Below, piece after piece: positions 17,626-26,357 of a stretch of 64,000 nucleotides of DNA. This DNA is from Desulfovibrio piger (lineage in GTDB: Bacteria; Desulfobacterota; Desulfovibrionia; Desulfovibrionales; Desulfovibrionaceae). The position numbers and the translations under genes were made by a program. Each line of letters opens with the position of its first letter. Position 1 is the stretch's first letter. The stretch is from contig NZ_LT630450.1 of NCBI RefSeq assembly GCF_900116045.1, positions 2,442,501 through 2,506,500 of the forward strand, in the 5' to 3' direction. The notes under the pieces were generated by a model. That model worked only from the letters and a program-made list of their open reading frames with translations, made no database searches and was not told the origin of the DNA.

Positions 17626-19041
17626 CTAGCCGAGCAGGCGGCGGCAGATCTCCTGACCGGCCCGGCGTCCGGCGCCCATGGCCAGGATGACCGTGGCCGC
17701 GCCGGTGACGATGTCGCCGCCGGCGAAGACGTTGGGCAGCGAGGTCTCGCCCGTGGCTTCATCCACCTTGATGTAGCCGCGTTCGGTCTTTTCCAGGCCT
17801 TCGGTGGCTTCCAGCAGGATGGGGTTGGAGCGGGTGCCCAGGGCCACGATGGCCAGGTCGGTGGCCAGTTCGTAGGTGGCGCCTTCCACAGGCACGGGGC
17901 GACGGCGGCCGGAGGCGTCGGGCTCGCCCAGTTCCATCTTCTGCAGGGTCACGGACGTGAGCTTCATCTCGGCGTCCCCGTTGAACTGCACGGGGGCGGC
18001 CAGCATCTCGAACTTCACGCCCTCTTCCTCCGCATGTTCCACTTCCTCGCGGCGGGCGGGCATCTCGGCCTTGGTGCGGCGGTAGACGATGTGCACGCTT
18101 TCCGCGCCCATGCGCAGGGCGGTGCGGGCGGCGTCCATGGCCACGTTGCCGGCGCCGAACACGGTCACATGCTTGCCGAGGTAGGCGGGGGTGTCCTGTT
18201 CGGGGAAGGCATAGGCGCGGCCCAGGTTCACGCGGGTCAGGTATTCGTTGGCGGAGAACACCCCCACCAGGTTCTCGCCGGGCACGCCCAGGAAGACAGG
18301 CAGACCGGCGCCCACGCCGATGAAGACCGCGTCATATTCCTTGCGCAGTTCGTCCACGGTGAAGGTGCGGCCGCCCACGCTGTTGAGGTGGAAGTCCACA
18401 CCGGAACGGCGCAGGCCGTCCACTTCGGTGGCCACCACGTTCTTGGGCAGACGGAAGGAGGGGATGCCGTAGATGAGCACGCCGCCGGGTTCGTGCAGGG
18501 CTTCGAACACGTCCACCTTGAGGCCGTTGGCGGCGCAGACGCCCGCACAGGTCAGGGAGGAGGGACCGGAGCCGATGCAGGCCACCTTCTTGCCCTTGAC
18601 GGGCATGGCACAGGAATTGGTGCCGGTCACCTGCTCACAGGCGCTGGTGGCGATGTAGCTGTCGGCCACGAAGCGTTCCAGGCGGCCGATGGCGACGGGC
18701 TGGCCCTTGGCGTTGAGGATGCACTTGCCTTCGCACTGGTGTTCCTGCGGGCAGACGCGGCCGCACACGGCGGGCAGGCTGTTGGTGGTCTTGATGATGC
18801 GGTAGGCGGCGTCGAAGTTGCCGCGGGCCACTTCGGCGATGAAGTCGCGGATGGGCACTTCCACGGGGCAGCCCTTCATGCAGAGGGGCTTTTTGCACTG
18901 CAGGCAGCGGGAGGCTTCCTGCATGGCCATCTCTTTGGTGTAGCCGGTGGCCACTTCGTCGAAATTGTGAGCGCGCACGTCCGCGGGCTGGCAGGGCATG
19001 TCCACGCGCGGAGCAATGGTCTTTTTGGGCTTAGTTTCCAT
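17626..19041 (-). CDS. nfnB: NfnB/SudA-type NADPH oxidoreductase large subunit (GltA-like)
   Basis: This protein of 471 aa belongs to the family of the glutamate synthase small chain. An N-terminal [4Fe-4S] domain has CLQCKKPLCMKGCP (near residue 46) and CGRVCPQEHQCEGKC. It is followed by an FAD-binding GSGPSSLTCAG motif, an NADP-binding VFGAGNVAMDAAR motif, and the closing VFAGGDIVTGAATVILAMGAGR. Paired with the flavoprotein encoded just upstream, it makes the NADH-dependent ferredoxin:NADP oxidoreductase (NfnAB, also described as sulfide dehydrogenase SudAB) of anaerobes, which couples NADPH, NAD and ferredoxin by electron bifurcation. It overlaps nfnA by 11 nt. No glutamate synthase large chain is present, which favours NfnB over GltD. 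Confidence 0.88.
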   Translation of the reverse strand: METKPKKTIAPRVDMPCQPADVRAHNFDEVATGYTKEMAMQEASRCLQCKKPLCMKGCPVEVPIRDFIAEVARGNFDAAYRIIKTTNSLPAVCGRVCPQEHQCEGKCILNAKGQPVAIGRLERFVADSYIATSACEQVTGTNSCAMPVKGKKVACIGSGPSSLTCAGVCAANGLKVDVFEALHEPGGVLIYGIPSFRLPKNVVATEVDGLRRSGVDFHLNSVGGRTFTVDELRKEYDAVFIGVGAGLPVFLGVPGENLVGVFSANEYLTRVNLGRAYAFPEQDTPAYLGKHVTVFGAGNVAMDAARTALRMGAESVHIVYRRTKAEMPARREEVEHAEEEGVKFEMLAAPVQFNGDAEMKLTSVTLQKMELGEPDASGRRRPVPVEGATYELATDLAIVALGTRSNPILLEATEGLEKTERGYIKVDEATGETSLPNVFAGGDIVTGAATVILAMGAGRRAGQEICRRLLG

Positions 19042-19870
19042 GGGTGCTCCTGTACTGGTCGATGGAGACCTTTTCCTGATCGCGGTAGGCGCCCAGACGG
19101 CGGCGCAGTTCGTCGAAGTCCACCTTGTGGCCGTCGAATTCGGGGCCGTCCACACAGGCGAACCTGGTCTTGCCGTCCACGGTCACGCGGCAGGCGCCGC
19201 ACATGCCGATGCCGTCCACCATGATGGGGTTGAGGCTGACGGTGGTGCGCACGCCGTAGGGACGGGTGGTGTTGGCCACGGCGGCCATCATGGGCACGGG
19301 ACCCACGGCCACCACTTCGAAGACGTCCTTGTCGGATTCCAGACGTTCGCGGAGCAGGTCGGTGACCAGGCCCTTGTGGCCGTAGCTGCCGTCGTCGGTG
19401 GAGATGAGCAGCTCGTCCACGAAGCTGGCCAGTTCCTTTTCGAACAGGAGCAGGTCCTTGTTGCGGGCGCCGATGATGCCCACGACCTTGTTGCCGATGC
19501 GCGAATGGCCCTTGGCGATGTGGTGCATGGCGGCGATGCCGGTACCGCCGCCCACACAGATGACGGTACCTTTTTTCTCGATATGGGTGGGCTTGCCCAG
19601 GGGACCGCAAACGTCCAGGATCTCGTCACCGGCCTTGAGGTCCTCAAGGATGGCCGTGCTCTTGCCCATGACCAGATAGACGATGGTGATGGTGCCCTTT
19701 TCGGCATCGGTATCGGCGATGGTCAGGGGGATGCGCTCGCCCGTGGGGCTCATGCGCAGCATGACGAAATGTCCGGGCCGGGCGTGGCCGGCAATGGCCG
19801 GCGCATGCAGCACCAGTTTGCTGGTCTTGCCCGGGATGAGGCTTTCTTTTTCCAGAATGGGGGTTGGCAT
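19031..19870 (-). CDS. nfnA: NfnA/SudB-type ferredoxin-NADP reductase subunit
   Basis: This 279-aa protein resembles dihydroorotate dehydrogenase electron-transfer subunits (PyrK). It has an FAD domain with RIPLTIAD, an NAD-binding GGGTGIAAMHHIAKG loop (near residue 105), and a C-terminal [2Fe-2S] site with GMCGACRV and FACVDGPEFDGH. This is the small subunit of NfnAB. The ATG at 19870 follows AGGA-type bases at a workable distance and lies about 40 nt downstream of a good promoter; an upstream in-frame Met would overlap the promoter. It is co-translated with nfnB. Confidence 0.88.
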   Translation of the reverse strand: MPTPILEKESLIPGKTSKLVLHAPAIAGHARPGHFVMLRMSPTGERIPLTIADTDAEKGTITIVYLVMGKSTAILEDLKAGDEILDVCGPLGKPTHIEKKGTVICVGGGTGIAAMHHIAKGHSRIGNKVVGIIGARNKDLLLFEKELASFVDELLISTDDGSYGHKGLVTDLLRERLESDKDVFEVVAVGPVPMMAAVANTTRPYGVRTTVSLNPIMVDGIGMCGACRVTVDGKTRFACVDGPEFDGHKVDFDELRRRLGAYRDQEKVSIDQYRSTHGN

Positions 19871-19910
19871 GATGTTCCTGCACTCCTGCTGCGGGATAAT
19901 GGAAAGTGCC

Positions 19911-19939
19911 AGTTTACCCAAGCTTTTTACCGCTTGCAA
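19911..19939 (-). promoter_or_regulatory. Sigma-70-type promoter of nfnAB
   Basis: On the minus strand, TTGCAA (19934-19939) and TAAACT (19911-19916) are separated by exactly 17 nt. The -10 box lies 40 nt upstream of the nfnA start. Confidence 0.6.
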
Positions 19940-20089
19940 GCGTTGCGGTATGAAATGAGGAATTGTGAAAAGCGGGGCGTCCCGTGGACAAAGGGCATGG
20001 GCCCCCGCAGGCTGGGCAGGGACGCGGCCATGGCGCGCTGCCGTGCCTGGCTGGTGACGGATGGGAAGGAAGACTAAGAGAGGAATGAT

Positions 20090-20118
20090 CCGGGAAAGGC
20101 TCCGGGGCGCTTTCCCGG
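20090..20118 (-). terminator. Stem-loop after cbiF
   Basis: The perfect 9-bp stem CCGGGAAAG/CTTTCCCGG lies 5 nt past the cbiF stop. It has no T-run, so it is a probable but not proven terminator. The rest of the gap up to nfnA (20119-20123 and 19940-20089) shows no gene. Confidence 0.5.
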
Positions 20119-20123
20119 AGCGC

Positions 20124-20876
20124 TCAGTCGTGGTCGGTATGCGGGCCGCGGGTGCGCGGCGCCGGGGCGTCCTCTCCCTCGCCGGGCAGGACGAGGACCA
20201 CGGTCTGGCGGGAGAGGCCGTTCTTTTCGATGGTCTCGGCCAGCAGGTCGAGGCGGGTGCGGATGAGCTGCTGGTCGGGCCAGCCCAGGCGGAAGGCGCA
20301 GATGACGGGCGTGGCGGCGGGCAGGCAGTGTTCCAGTTCCTCCTGCATGGCGCGGGCCTGCATGGCCGAAAGGTAGACGGCCAGTGTGGTGCCGTGGCTG
20401 GCCAGATGGCGCAGGGCTTCCTGTGGGGGCATGGGCGTGCGGCCGGGCATGCGGGTCATGATCAGGCTCTGGGTGGCGCCGGGCACGGTGAAGCTGCATC
20501 CGGCAGCGGCAGCGGCGGCGCTGGCGGCCGTGATGCCGGGCACCACCTGCCAGGGGATGCCGTCCCTGTCCAGCAGGGCCAGCTGTTCGCGCAGGGCGCT
20601 GTAGACGGCGGGGTCGCCGGTATGCAGGTGCACCACGGGCTGGCCGGCGCGGGCGAACTGGAGCATGAGGGAATGGCACTCTTCCAGATCCAGCGGGGCG
20701 GCGTCTATGACGCTGGCCCGGGGCGAAGCCAGATCCAGCAGGGCGGGCGGGATCATGGAACCGGCGTAGAGCAGCAGGGCGGCCTCCTGGATGAGGCGCT
20801 TGCCCTTGAGGGTGAGCAGTTCCGGGTCACCGGGACCCGCGCCGACGAAACTGACCATGCCTGGCTGTTTGTCCAT
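20124..20876 (-). CDS. cbiF: Cobalt-precorrin-4 methyltransferase
   Basis: This 250-aa tetrapyrrole methylase has an N-terminal VSFVGAGPGDPELLTLKG motif (SAM binding), LLYAGS, HTGDPAVYSA (the GDP motif near residue 86) and VVPGITAASAAAAAAG. These mark precorrin-4 C11-methyltransferases (CobM/CbiF). It methylates C11 in corrin-ring synthesis; an anaerobe would use the cobalt-precorrin form, hence cbiF. It is 115 bp downstream of cbiET on the same strand and probably co-transcribed. The C-terminal 20 residues are acidic and Pro-rich (GEGEDAPAPRTRGP) and beyond the usual fold. Confidence 0.93.
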   Translation of the reverse strand: MDKQPGMVSFVGAGPGDPELLTLKGKRLIQEAALLLYAGSMIPPALLDLASPRASVIDAAPLDLEECHSLMLQFARAGQPVVHLHTGDPAVYSALREQLALLDRDGIPWQVVPGITAASAAAAAAGCSFTVPGATQSLIMTRMPGRTPMPPQEALRHLASHGTTLAVYLSAMQARAMQEELEHCLPAATPVICAFRLGWPDQQLIRTRLDLLAETIEKNGLSRQTVVLVLPGEGEDAPAPRTRGPHTDHD

Positions 20877-20991
20877 GTTCTCCTCCAGCGGCGGGGAGCG
20901 TCGCTCCCCCGCGTCCCTGCGATGTCATGCCGGGGACTGGCGTCCACAGGGAGGACGCCTCCCTCATGCGGCATGCCAGAAAGTTTCTTCC

Positions 20992-22404
20992 CTAGCCTTC
21001 GTCCCCTTCCCGCCCGGGCTTGTCCGCGGCCAGCAGGAAGACGGGGTTGGCGGCGGCCAGGAAAATGTCCTGTCCCAGCGGCCGGGAACGGGCGGCCTGC
21101 ACCTGCATCACTTCGGCGGGCCAGCCCAGGTCTTTGAAAAAGGCGCGGCAGCGGGCCAGCGTATCCAGCAGGATGCAGCTCACCACCAGCCGTCCGCCGG
21201 GCAGCAGGCGCCGGCAGACCTGTTCCAGCAGGGCGGGGGCCCCTTCGCCGGAAAGGCCGCCGCCGATGAAGACCCGGTGCGGGTCGGGCAGGCGCGGCAG
21301 GCACTGGGGCACCGTGCCCAGACAGACATCCACCGAGGCGGCCCCGAAGCGGCGGCGGTTCTCCTGGATGTCCAGAGCGCGGGAAGGGACCTGCTCCACG
21401 GCCACCACGCGGCCCTCGTGGGCCAGACAGGCCGCCTCCAGGGCCACGGAACCGGAACCGGCGCCCAGATCCCAGACCGTATGCCGGGGCTCGGGCCGCA
21501 GCAGGGCCAGGGCGGCGGCACGCACGGCGGGCTTGGTCAGCAGGCCGTCCTCGTGACGCAGCTCGGCGGGCAGCAGGCCGGGATGCGGGCGGCGCATCCC
21601 GCCCGCGGGCGTCAGCAAAACGGTACAGACAGCGCCGAAGCGGGCAGCGGCGGCTTCTTCCAGGGCAAGATGATGTTCCTTTTCCCTGTCGCTCCCCATG
21701 TGTTCAAAGACATGCATGGTGAACCAGTCCACGCCCCTGTCCAGCAGATGGCGGGCCAGCAGGTCGGGCGTCATGCGGGCATCGGTGAGCAGGCTGACGG
21801 GCCGCTGCCGCTGGACGGCGGCATGGAGGGGCGTCAGGTCGTCGCGGCCGTGCAGGGAAAGGCAGATGACGTCATGCCAGGGCAGGCCCAGACGGGCGCA
21901 GGCCTGCTGCAGGGAGCTGACCCCGGGCAGGATGCGCACGGCGTCGGGGCCCAGCTGGCGCAGGAGCGTGGTGCCGATGCCGTAGAACAGGGGGTCTCCG
22001 TCGGCCAGCACCACCACTTTCTTGCCGCCGGCGCGCCAATGGCTGATGCGGGCCAGCACCGGTTCCAGCGGCGCGGTCAGGGGGAGCTGCAGGGCGGGGA
22101 GGTCGTCGAAGGCCGCCAGCAGGCGACGGCCGCCGCACAGGACATCGGCCTGTTCGATGAGGCGCAGGCGGGCGGGGGCAAGGCCCTCGCGCGGGGGCAG
22201 GGCGCAGTCCAGGCCAAGGATCAGGACAGGCTCGGCCGCCGCGCCGGCAGGCTCGAAGACGAAGGCGGAACGCAGCAGGTCTTCCTGCGGGGACCAGGCA
22301 TCCGTATCGGACGCGGCCGGGGACGGTGCCGGCGGCGTGTCGGCCGGACGGGCGGGACGGGGAGCGGGCAGGCTGATGCCGGGGAGGAGGTTCTGCTGTC
22401 TCAT
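20992..22404 (-). CDS. cbiET: Bifunctional cobalt-precorrin-7 C5 / C15 methyltransferase-decarboxylase (CbiET/CobL)
   Basis: This 470-aa fusion has two parts. The N-terminal part (about residues 60-260) is a tetrapyrrole methylase of CbiE type with LADGDPLFYGIG and RILPGVSSLQQACARLGLPW. The C-terminal part (about 275-460) is a CbiT-type class I methyltransferase with VWDLGAGSGSVALEAA and FIGGGLSGEG. Together they add methyls at C5 and C15 and decarboxylate the C12 side chain. The first 60 residues are a Pro/Ala-rich extension, so the true start could lie further in; ATG 22404 has only a weak ribosome site. It precedes cbiF in the same direction. Confidence 0.92.
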   Translation of the reverse strand: MRQQNLLPGISLPAPRPARPADTPPAPSPAASDTDAWSPQEDLLRSAFVFEPAGAAAEPVLILGLDCALPPREGLAPARLRLIEQADVLCGGRRLLAAFDDLPALQLPLTAPLEPVLARISHWRAGGKKVVVLADGDPLFYGIGTTLLRQLGPDAVRILPGVSSLQQACARLGLPWHDVICLSLHGRDDLTPLHAAVQRQRPVSLLTDARMTPDLLARHLLDRGVDWFTMHVFEHMGSDREKEHHLALEEAAAARFGAVCTVLLTPAGGMRRPHPGLLPAELRHEDGLLTKPAVRAAALALLRPEPRHTVWDLGAGSGSVALEAACLAHEGRVVAVEQVPSRALDIQENRRRFGAASVDVCLGTVPQCLPRLPDPHRVFIGGGLSGEGAPALLEQVCRRLLPGGRLVVSCILLDTLARCRAFFKDLGWPAEVMQVQAARSRPLGQDIFLAAANPVFLLAADKPGREGDEG

Positions 22405-22450
22405 GTATCTCTGGTCGGAAAGGAGCGGGGACAGGGCGCACCGGGCGCGC

Positions 22451-22501
22451 AAAAAAAAAGACAGCCGCGGCGGCCGGACGCGGGCCCGGCAGGCGGCCGC
22501 C
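22451..22501 (-). terminator. Intrinsic terminator between the DapF-like gene and cbiET
   Basis: Arms GGCGGCC (22469-22475) and GGCCGCC (22495-22501) enclose an inner GC palindrome. On the minus strand the stem is followed by nine T (22451-22459). It separates cbiET from the upstream gene, so cbiET may use read-through or its own promoter. Confidence 0.75.
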
Positions 22502-22510
22502 CCGAAAATG

Positions 22511-23359
22511 TCAGGACTGCGCGTCGGGCAGCCAGACGCGGCCGCGGGCCACGAGGTCCACGGGGCCGTCGATGATGGCCGTGCCCTGGTCATCGTCGGG
22601 GATGTGGACATGCAGGGAGCTGCCGCCGGGCTGCATGATGTCCAGGGGCTTGCGGTTGCCCTTGGCGGCCAGCAGCAGGGCCAGGGCCAGGGCCCCGGAG
22701 CCGCAGGCGTTCTCGATGCAGGTGGTGTGGGCATCGCGCACATGGACCACGGGCAGCATGTCCAGCAGGCCCGCACGGCGGCCCCACCAGATGACGCCGC
22801 TGGCCACTTCGCCGGTCATGCCGTACTGGCGGCGCAGCATGCGCGAGGCGGCGATGCAGTCCTCGGGCTGCATGTGGACCTCGCCGTCCAGCAGCAGATG
22901 GCAGATGCCGGGCAGGCGCACCAGATGGATGCCCTGCTCCGGGTGGGTGATGGGGCAGGACGGCAGGTGCAGTTCGGCGCGCACCTCCCAGTGGGGGGAG
23001 GTGCCCCGCACCAGAAGGCGGATGGGGGTCTGCCAGCCGGAGACCTGCACCTCGTAGCGGTGTCCGTTGGCCAGCTTCTGGCGGGCGATGCCCTGGAGCG
23101 TGGCCTCGGGCGAGGCGCTCTCGCGGAAGGCCAGCAGGGCGCCGAAGGCCCGGGTGGCGTTGACGCAGAACTCACCGCCCGCCATGCGCAGGCGGCGTTC
23201 CTCCACGGAGACGAAACCGGCCTGTTCCGCCCCCAGGTTGTCGGGGCGCATGGCCTGCCGGGCCAGCTCCGCCTGCCGGGCCGCATCCAGGCCCGCGGCG
23301 GGGAAAAAGAGCGTGGTGTTGCCCCCGGGGCTCCATTTGGAAAAATCGAGTGCTGGCAT
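22511..23359 (-). CDS. DapF-like PLP-independent epimerase/racemase, divergent
   Basis: This 282-aa protein has the diaminopimelate epimerase fold pattern. The N-terminal FSKWSPGGNTTLFF replaces the usual FxKMHGxGNDF. The first catalytic Cys region reads GGEFCVNATRAFGA instead of MCGNGxRC, and the second reads ENACGSGALALALLLA instead of ERGxGxTxACGTGxxA. Both catalytic cysteines are kept but their surroundings differ, so the substrate is probably not meso-diaminopimelate. Some DapF relatives, such as the histidine racemase of staphylopine synthesis, show this kind of change. It is next to cobalamin genes but is separated from them by a terminator. Confidence 0.8.
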   Translation of the reverse strand: MPALDFSKWSPGGNTTLFFPAAGLDAARQAELARQAMRPDNLGAEQAGFVSVEERRLRMAGGEFCVNATRAFGALLAFRESASPEATLQGIARQKLANGHRYEVQVSGWQTPIRLLVRGTSPHWEVRAELHLPSCPITHPEQGIHLVRLPGICHLLLDGEVHMQPEDCIAASRMLRRQYGMTGEVASGVIWWGRRAGLLDMLPVVHVRDAHTTCIENACGSGALALALLLAAKGNRKPLDIMQPGGSSLHVHIPDDDQGTAIIDGPVDLVARGRVWLPDAQS

Positions 23360-23629
23360 AACCCATCCTTTTGTATCTATTCAGTATGCTACAGGCGGGC
23401 CCGGCTGTCCAGCCACCGGGCATCCCCGGCGGGGACGGGGGCTGCGGGTGCCTTCCGCCCTGCCGGAAGGCGTTGCACGGGAGGCTTTCGGAAGAAAGAA
23501 CGCTTGCCCTTTGCTGCGAAAAGCGCTACCTTGTAAAGGTGTCAATACCCTTTCCAGTGAAAGGAAAGGCACATGGCGCATATTGCCTGGCATGTTGCAG
23601 GCAAAACAACAACTTTTTTGGGAGGCATC

Positions 23630-24625
23630 ATGAAATCTTTCCGCCTGCTGGCCCTTACCGCCGCGGTTCTTCTGAGCTTCGCCGTGGCAGCCGTGGCCGC
23701 TCCTGTCTGCAGCAAGAAGGTCAACAGCTTCGACTTCGTCGTGGACTATTCCGGCTCCATGATGATGAAGAACGACAAAATGAAGCAGGACAAGATCGAA
23801 GTGGCCAAGATCGCCCTGAAGCGCGTCAACGCCGCCATCCCCGCCCTGGACTTCAAGGGCGGCCTGCACACCATCGCTCCGAACGGCACCATCATCGAGC
23901 AGGGTCCCTGGAACCGCGCCGCCATGGATAGCGGCATCAACACCCTGCGCAGCGGCTTCGATACCTTCGGCCGCATGACCAACATGGGCGACGGCCTGCA
24001 GACCTACGAGCCCTTCCTGAGCTCCATGGAACGCAGCGCTGCCCTGATCCTGGTGACCGACGGCGACAACAACCGCGGCATGGATCTGGTGGAAGTGGCC
24101 CGTCAGGTGTACGCCACCCAGCGCAACCTGGTCATCCACGTGATCTCCCTGGCCGACACCCCGCAGGGCGAAGCCACCGTCAAGGCCATTGCCGGCATGA
24201 ACCCTGACTCCGTGCTGGTCCGCGCTGAAGACCTGGCCACCAGCGACGCCGAAGTGGAACGCTTCGTGCTGGCCGTGTTCTGCCAGGAAGAAACCGTGAT
24301 CGTGCTGCGCGGCGTCAACTTCGCCTTCGACTCCTATGCCCTGGACAGCAAGGCCATGGGCATCCTGGATGAAGCCGCCGGCCTCATCAAGTCCAAGCCC
24401 AACACCAAGATCGTGCTGACCGGCTGGACCGACTCCCGTGGTACCGACGCCTACAACGCCAAGCTGTCCAAGAACCGCGCCGAAGCCGTCAAGGGCTACC
24501 TGGCCAAGCAGGGCGTGCCCGCCAGCCGCATGACCGCCATCGGCAAGGGCAAGTCCTTCAAGTACAGCAATGACAGCGAAGAAGGCCGTTACATGAACCG
24601 TCGTACGGAGATCTCCTTCGACTAA
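23630..24625 (+). CDS. Secreted VWA plus OmpA-C domain protein
   Basis: This 331-aa protein has a signal peptide (residues 1-24, ending AVAAVA-AP). A von Willebrand factor A domain follows, with a MIDAS motif DYSGSM near residue 40 and VTDGDNN near 145. A C-terminal OmpA-like peptidoglycan-binding domain (about 225-331) has FAFDSYALDSKAM, GWTDSRGTDAYN and the SKNRAEAVKGYL helix. It should sit in the periplasm bound to peptidoglycan and bind a partner through the metal-dependent VWA site. No beta-barrel is present. GGGAGG precedes the ATG by 7 nt. A terminator and a lipoprotein gene follow. Confidence 0.92.
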   Translation: MKSFRLLALTAAVLLSFAVAAVAAPVCSKKVNSFDFVVDYSGSMMMKNDKMKQDKIEVAKIALKRVNAAIPALDFKGGLHTIAPNGTIIEQGPWNRAAMDSGINTLRSGFDTFGRMTNMGDGLQTYEPFLSSMERSAALILVTDGDNNRGMDLVEVARQVYATQRNLVIHVISLADTPQGEATVKAIAGMNPDSVLVRAEDLATSDAEVERFVLAVFCQEETVIVLRGVNFAFDSYALDSKAMGILDEAAGLIKSKPNTKIVLTGWTDSRGTDAYNAKLSKNRAEAVKGYLAKQGVPASRMTAIGKGKSFKYSNDSEEGRYMNRRTEISFD

Positions 24626-24650
24626 ACGGCGCCCCTTTCCCCCTTTGAAC

Positions 24651-24676
24651 AAAACCCGGCGGAAACGCCGGGTTTT
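24651..24676 (+). terminator. Intrinsic terminator with GAAA tetraloop
   Basis: The perfect 11-bp stem AAAACCCGGCG/CGCCGGGTTTT is closed by GAAA. It lies between the VWA-OmpA gene and the lipoprotein gene, so it may attenuate rather than fully stop transcription into the second gene. Confidence 0.85.
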
Positions 24677-24696
24677 CCATTAAGGAGTAATGACTG

Positions 24697-25200
24697 ATGA
24701 AAAAGATCCTGGCAGTCAGCCTGCTGACCAGCCTGCTGTGCGGCGGCTGCGCCCTGTTCGGCGGGGATGAAGGTTCCAGCCCGGCCACGGCCGCCCCTGC
24801 TGGAGACCCCGCCACCACCGAGACCGCCACAGCCCCTGAAAAGGCCCCGGCCAAGGCGGCCCCCGTATCCCAGTCCAAACTGGAAGCCGATCTGTACAAG
24901 ACCGGCCAGAGCCTGGTGGGCCGTGCCTCCCGCACGGTGATGCCCTCCAAGGCCCACAAGGAAGTGCGCAAGGTGGGCAAGGAATACGTGGCCACCTATG
25001 TGGACGTGGATACCGACAGCCTGACCACCGAGGTGCGCAAGGGCGCCCGCGGCTATGTGGGCTTCATCCGCTATGCCGAGCATGTCTATGAATGCCGCGG
25101 CGCCAGCAAGAGCGCGGCCCTGTCCGCTCCCTGCGAAAAGATCAAGACCCGCAACCTCAACGAGATGATCCGCTACGACGGCAAGAAGTGGCAGTACTAG
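24697..25200 (+). CDS. Small lipoprotein, unknown function
   Basis: This 167-aa protein has a signal sequence MKKILAVSLLTSLLCGGC. Cys18 is the likely lipidated residue, although the preceding CGG is a weak lipobox; Cys15 is an alternative. A Thr/Ala/Pro/Glu-rich linker (to about residue 60) is followed by a folded domain with VGKEYVATYVDVDTDSLTTEVR and FIRYAEHVYECRG. Two further cysteines could form a disulfide. I recognise no named family; the pattern resembles small envelope lipoproteins conserved in Desulfovibrio. AAGGAG lies 9 nt before the ATG, and a terminator follows. Confidence 0.75.
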   Translation: MKKILAVSLLTSLLCGGCALFGGDEGSSPATAAPAGDPATTETATAPEKAPAKAAPVSQSKLEADLYKTGQSLVGRASRTVMPSKAHKEVRKVGKEYVATYVDVDTDSLTTEVRKGARGYVGFIRYAEHVYECRGASKSAALSAPCEKIKTRNLNEMIRYDGKKWQY

Positions 25201-25225
25201 CTCCACACGTCCTGCCTGATGACGG

Positions 25226-25258
25226 GCCCTCTTCTCCGCACGGGAAGGGGGCTTTTTT
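25226..25258 (+). terminator. Intrinsic terminator after the lipoprotein gene
   Basis: GCCCTCTTC/GAAGGGGGC stem (one G-T pair) followed by TTTTTT, 26 nt after the stop. The rest of the gap up to 25627 shows no gene. Confidence 0.85.
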
Positions 25259-25627
25259 GCGGCCTGCGCCCGGGCCCCGGAAACAGGCCCGGGGGGCCTG
25301 TCCGGCTGCGGGGATGTCTTCAGCGGCGGGAGTACCGGCCGCCCGCATCCGGTCGGAGCGACGGTGCAGATGCCGCGGGCATGGAGGAGGGGAGCGGCCG
25401 TCAGCCCCGCAAACGGGCCTGATGCTGTCGCGTGTCGCCGCATCCGCGGCCTGTGCGGCAGGCCGGAGCTCCGTCCGCTGCCGGTGGCGCTGCGGGGATG
25501 GCGTCCGGCAACGGGAGCATGCGCATGGACGCGCTCCGCCAGCCGGAAGCTGGGAATGGAGACTGGGGCAGGGATGCCGGGGGCTCCTGTGGGGTGCCGG
25601 GCCGTGCTCCCGGACCACGGGGACGGA

Positions 25628-26185
25628 TCAGGCCGCGGGCTGGCCCGGCAGCGGGGGCAGGTGCGCGGCGATCCAGCGGGCGCACTGCTGGGGCGTCTTC
25701 TGGCGGGCGTCGCAGCGCAGGGTGGCATAGTGGCTGTAGAGGGCCTCGCGCTCATAAAAGATGTCGGCTAGGGTCTGGCCCGGGGCGATGGCCAGGCCGC
25801 GGTCGGGGTTGCGGGCGATGCGCTCCTCGATGGTCTCCAGCGGCACGTCCAGGAAGACCACAGGGCCCAGGCTGGCCAGATGGGCCATGGCCTGCGGCCG
25901 GTAGACGGCGCTGCCGCCCGTGGCGATGACCGTGCGCTGGACACGGATGGAGCCCAGCATCACGGCTTCCAGATCCAGGAAGGCCTCCTTGCTCAGGGCG
26001 TCGGTGACGGCCTGCAGCCGGTCGGCGTACAGGGCTTCCATAAGGTAGTCGCTGTCCATGAAGGCCCAGCCCAGGCTCTGGGCCAGGGCCATGCCCACAG
26101 TGGACTTTCCCGCGCCGGCCATGCCGATGAGGATCACACAGGGGCAGGCGGGCGGCGGGGGCAGCAGGTGTTCTGGCGTGGACAT
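25628..26185 (-). CDS. aroK: Shikimate kinase
   Basis: This 185-aa P-loop kinase has Walker A GMAGAGKST near residue 21, the DSDYLMEAL acidic motif (the family has DxD), and ATGGSAVYRP, corresponding to the shikimate-binding GGG region. It phosphorylates shikimate at the 3-position in aromatic amino-acid synthesis. The ATG at 26185 follows AAGGAGACCGC, an ideal ribosome site; in-frame upstream codons overlap that site. It is divergent from the rpmH cluster. The C-terminus is Pro/Ala-rich. Gluconate-type kinases share the fold, so I hold some reserve. Confidence 0.85.
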   Translation of the reverse strand: MSTPEHLLPPPPACPCVILIGMAGAGKSTVGMALAQSLGWAFMDSDYLMEALYADRLQAVTDALSKEAFLDLEAVMLGSIRVQRTVIATGGSAVYRPQAMAHLASLGPVVFLDVPLETIEERIARNPDRGLAIAPGQTLADIFYEREALYSHYATLRCDARQKTPQQCARWIAAHLPPLPGQPAA

Positions 26186-26328
26186 GCGGTCTCCTTGATG
26201 ATAATGGAAAAAAAATTGTGCCGCCGCAGGCACATCCTGTCAAGGCGCAAACGGCGTTGCCGACAGGCAGGGAGCGGTCCCGCCGGCGTTTTTTGTTCAT
26301 TGTCCCGCCAGGGGATGGGGAACAAGCC

Positions 26329-26357
26329 TTGACGGCGGGCCTTATGCCGTGTATGTA
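26329..26357 (+). promoter_or_regulatory. Sigma-70-type promoter of the rpmH cluster
   Basis: TTGACG (26329-26334) and TATGTA (26352-26357) are separated by 17 nt, about 150 nt upstream of rpmH. Confidence 0.6.

Noticed and set aside
17626..19041. Glutamate synthase small chain (GltD) as the name of the large NfnAB-type subunit
   Set aside because: It is paired with an FAD/[2Fe-2S] PyrK-like protein and no glutamate synthase large chain is present, so NfnB/SudA is the better call.
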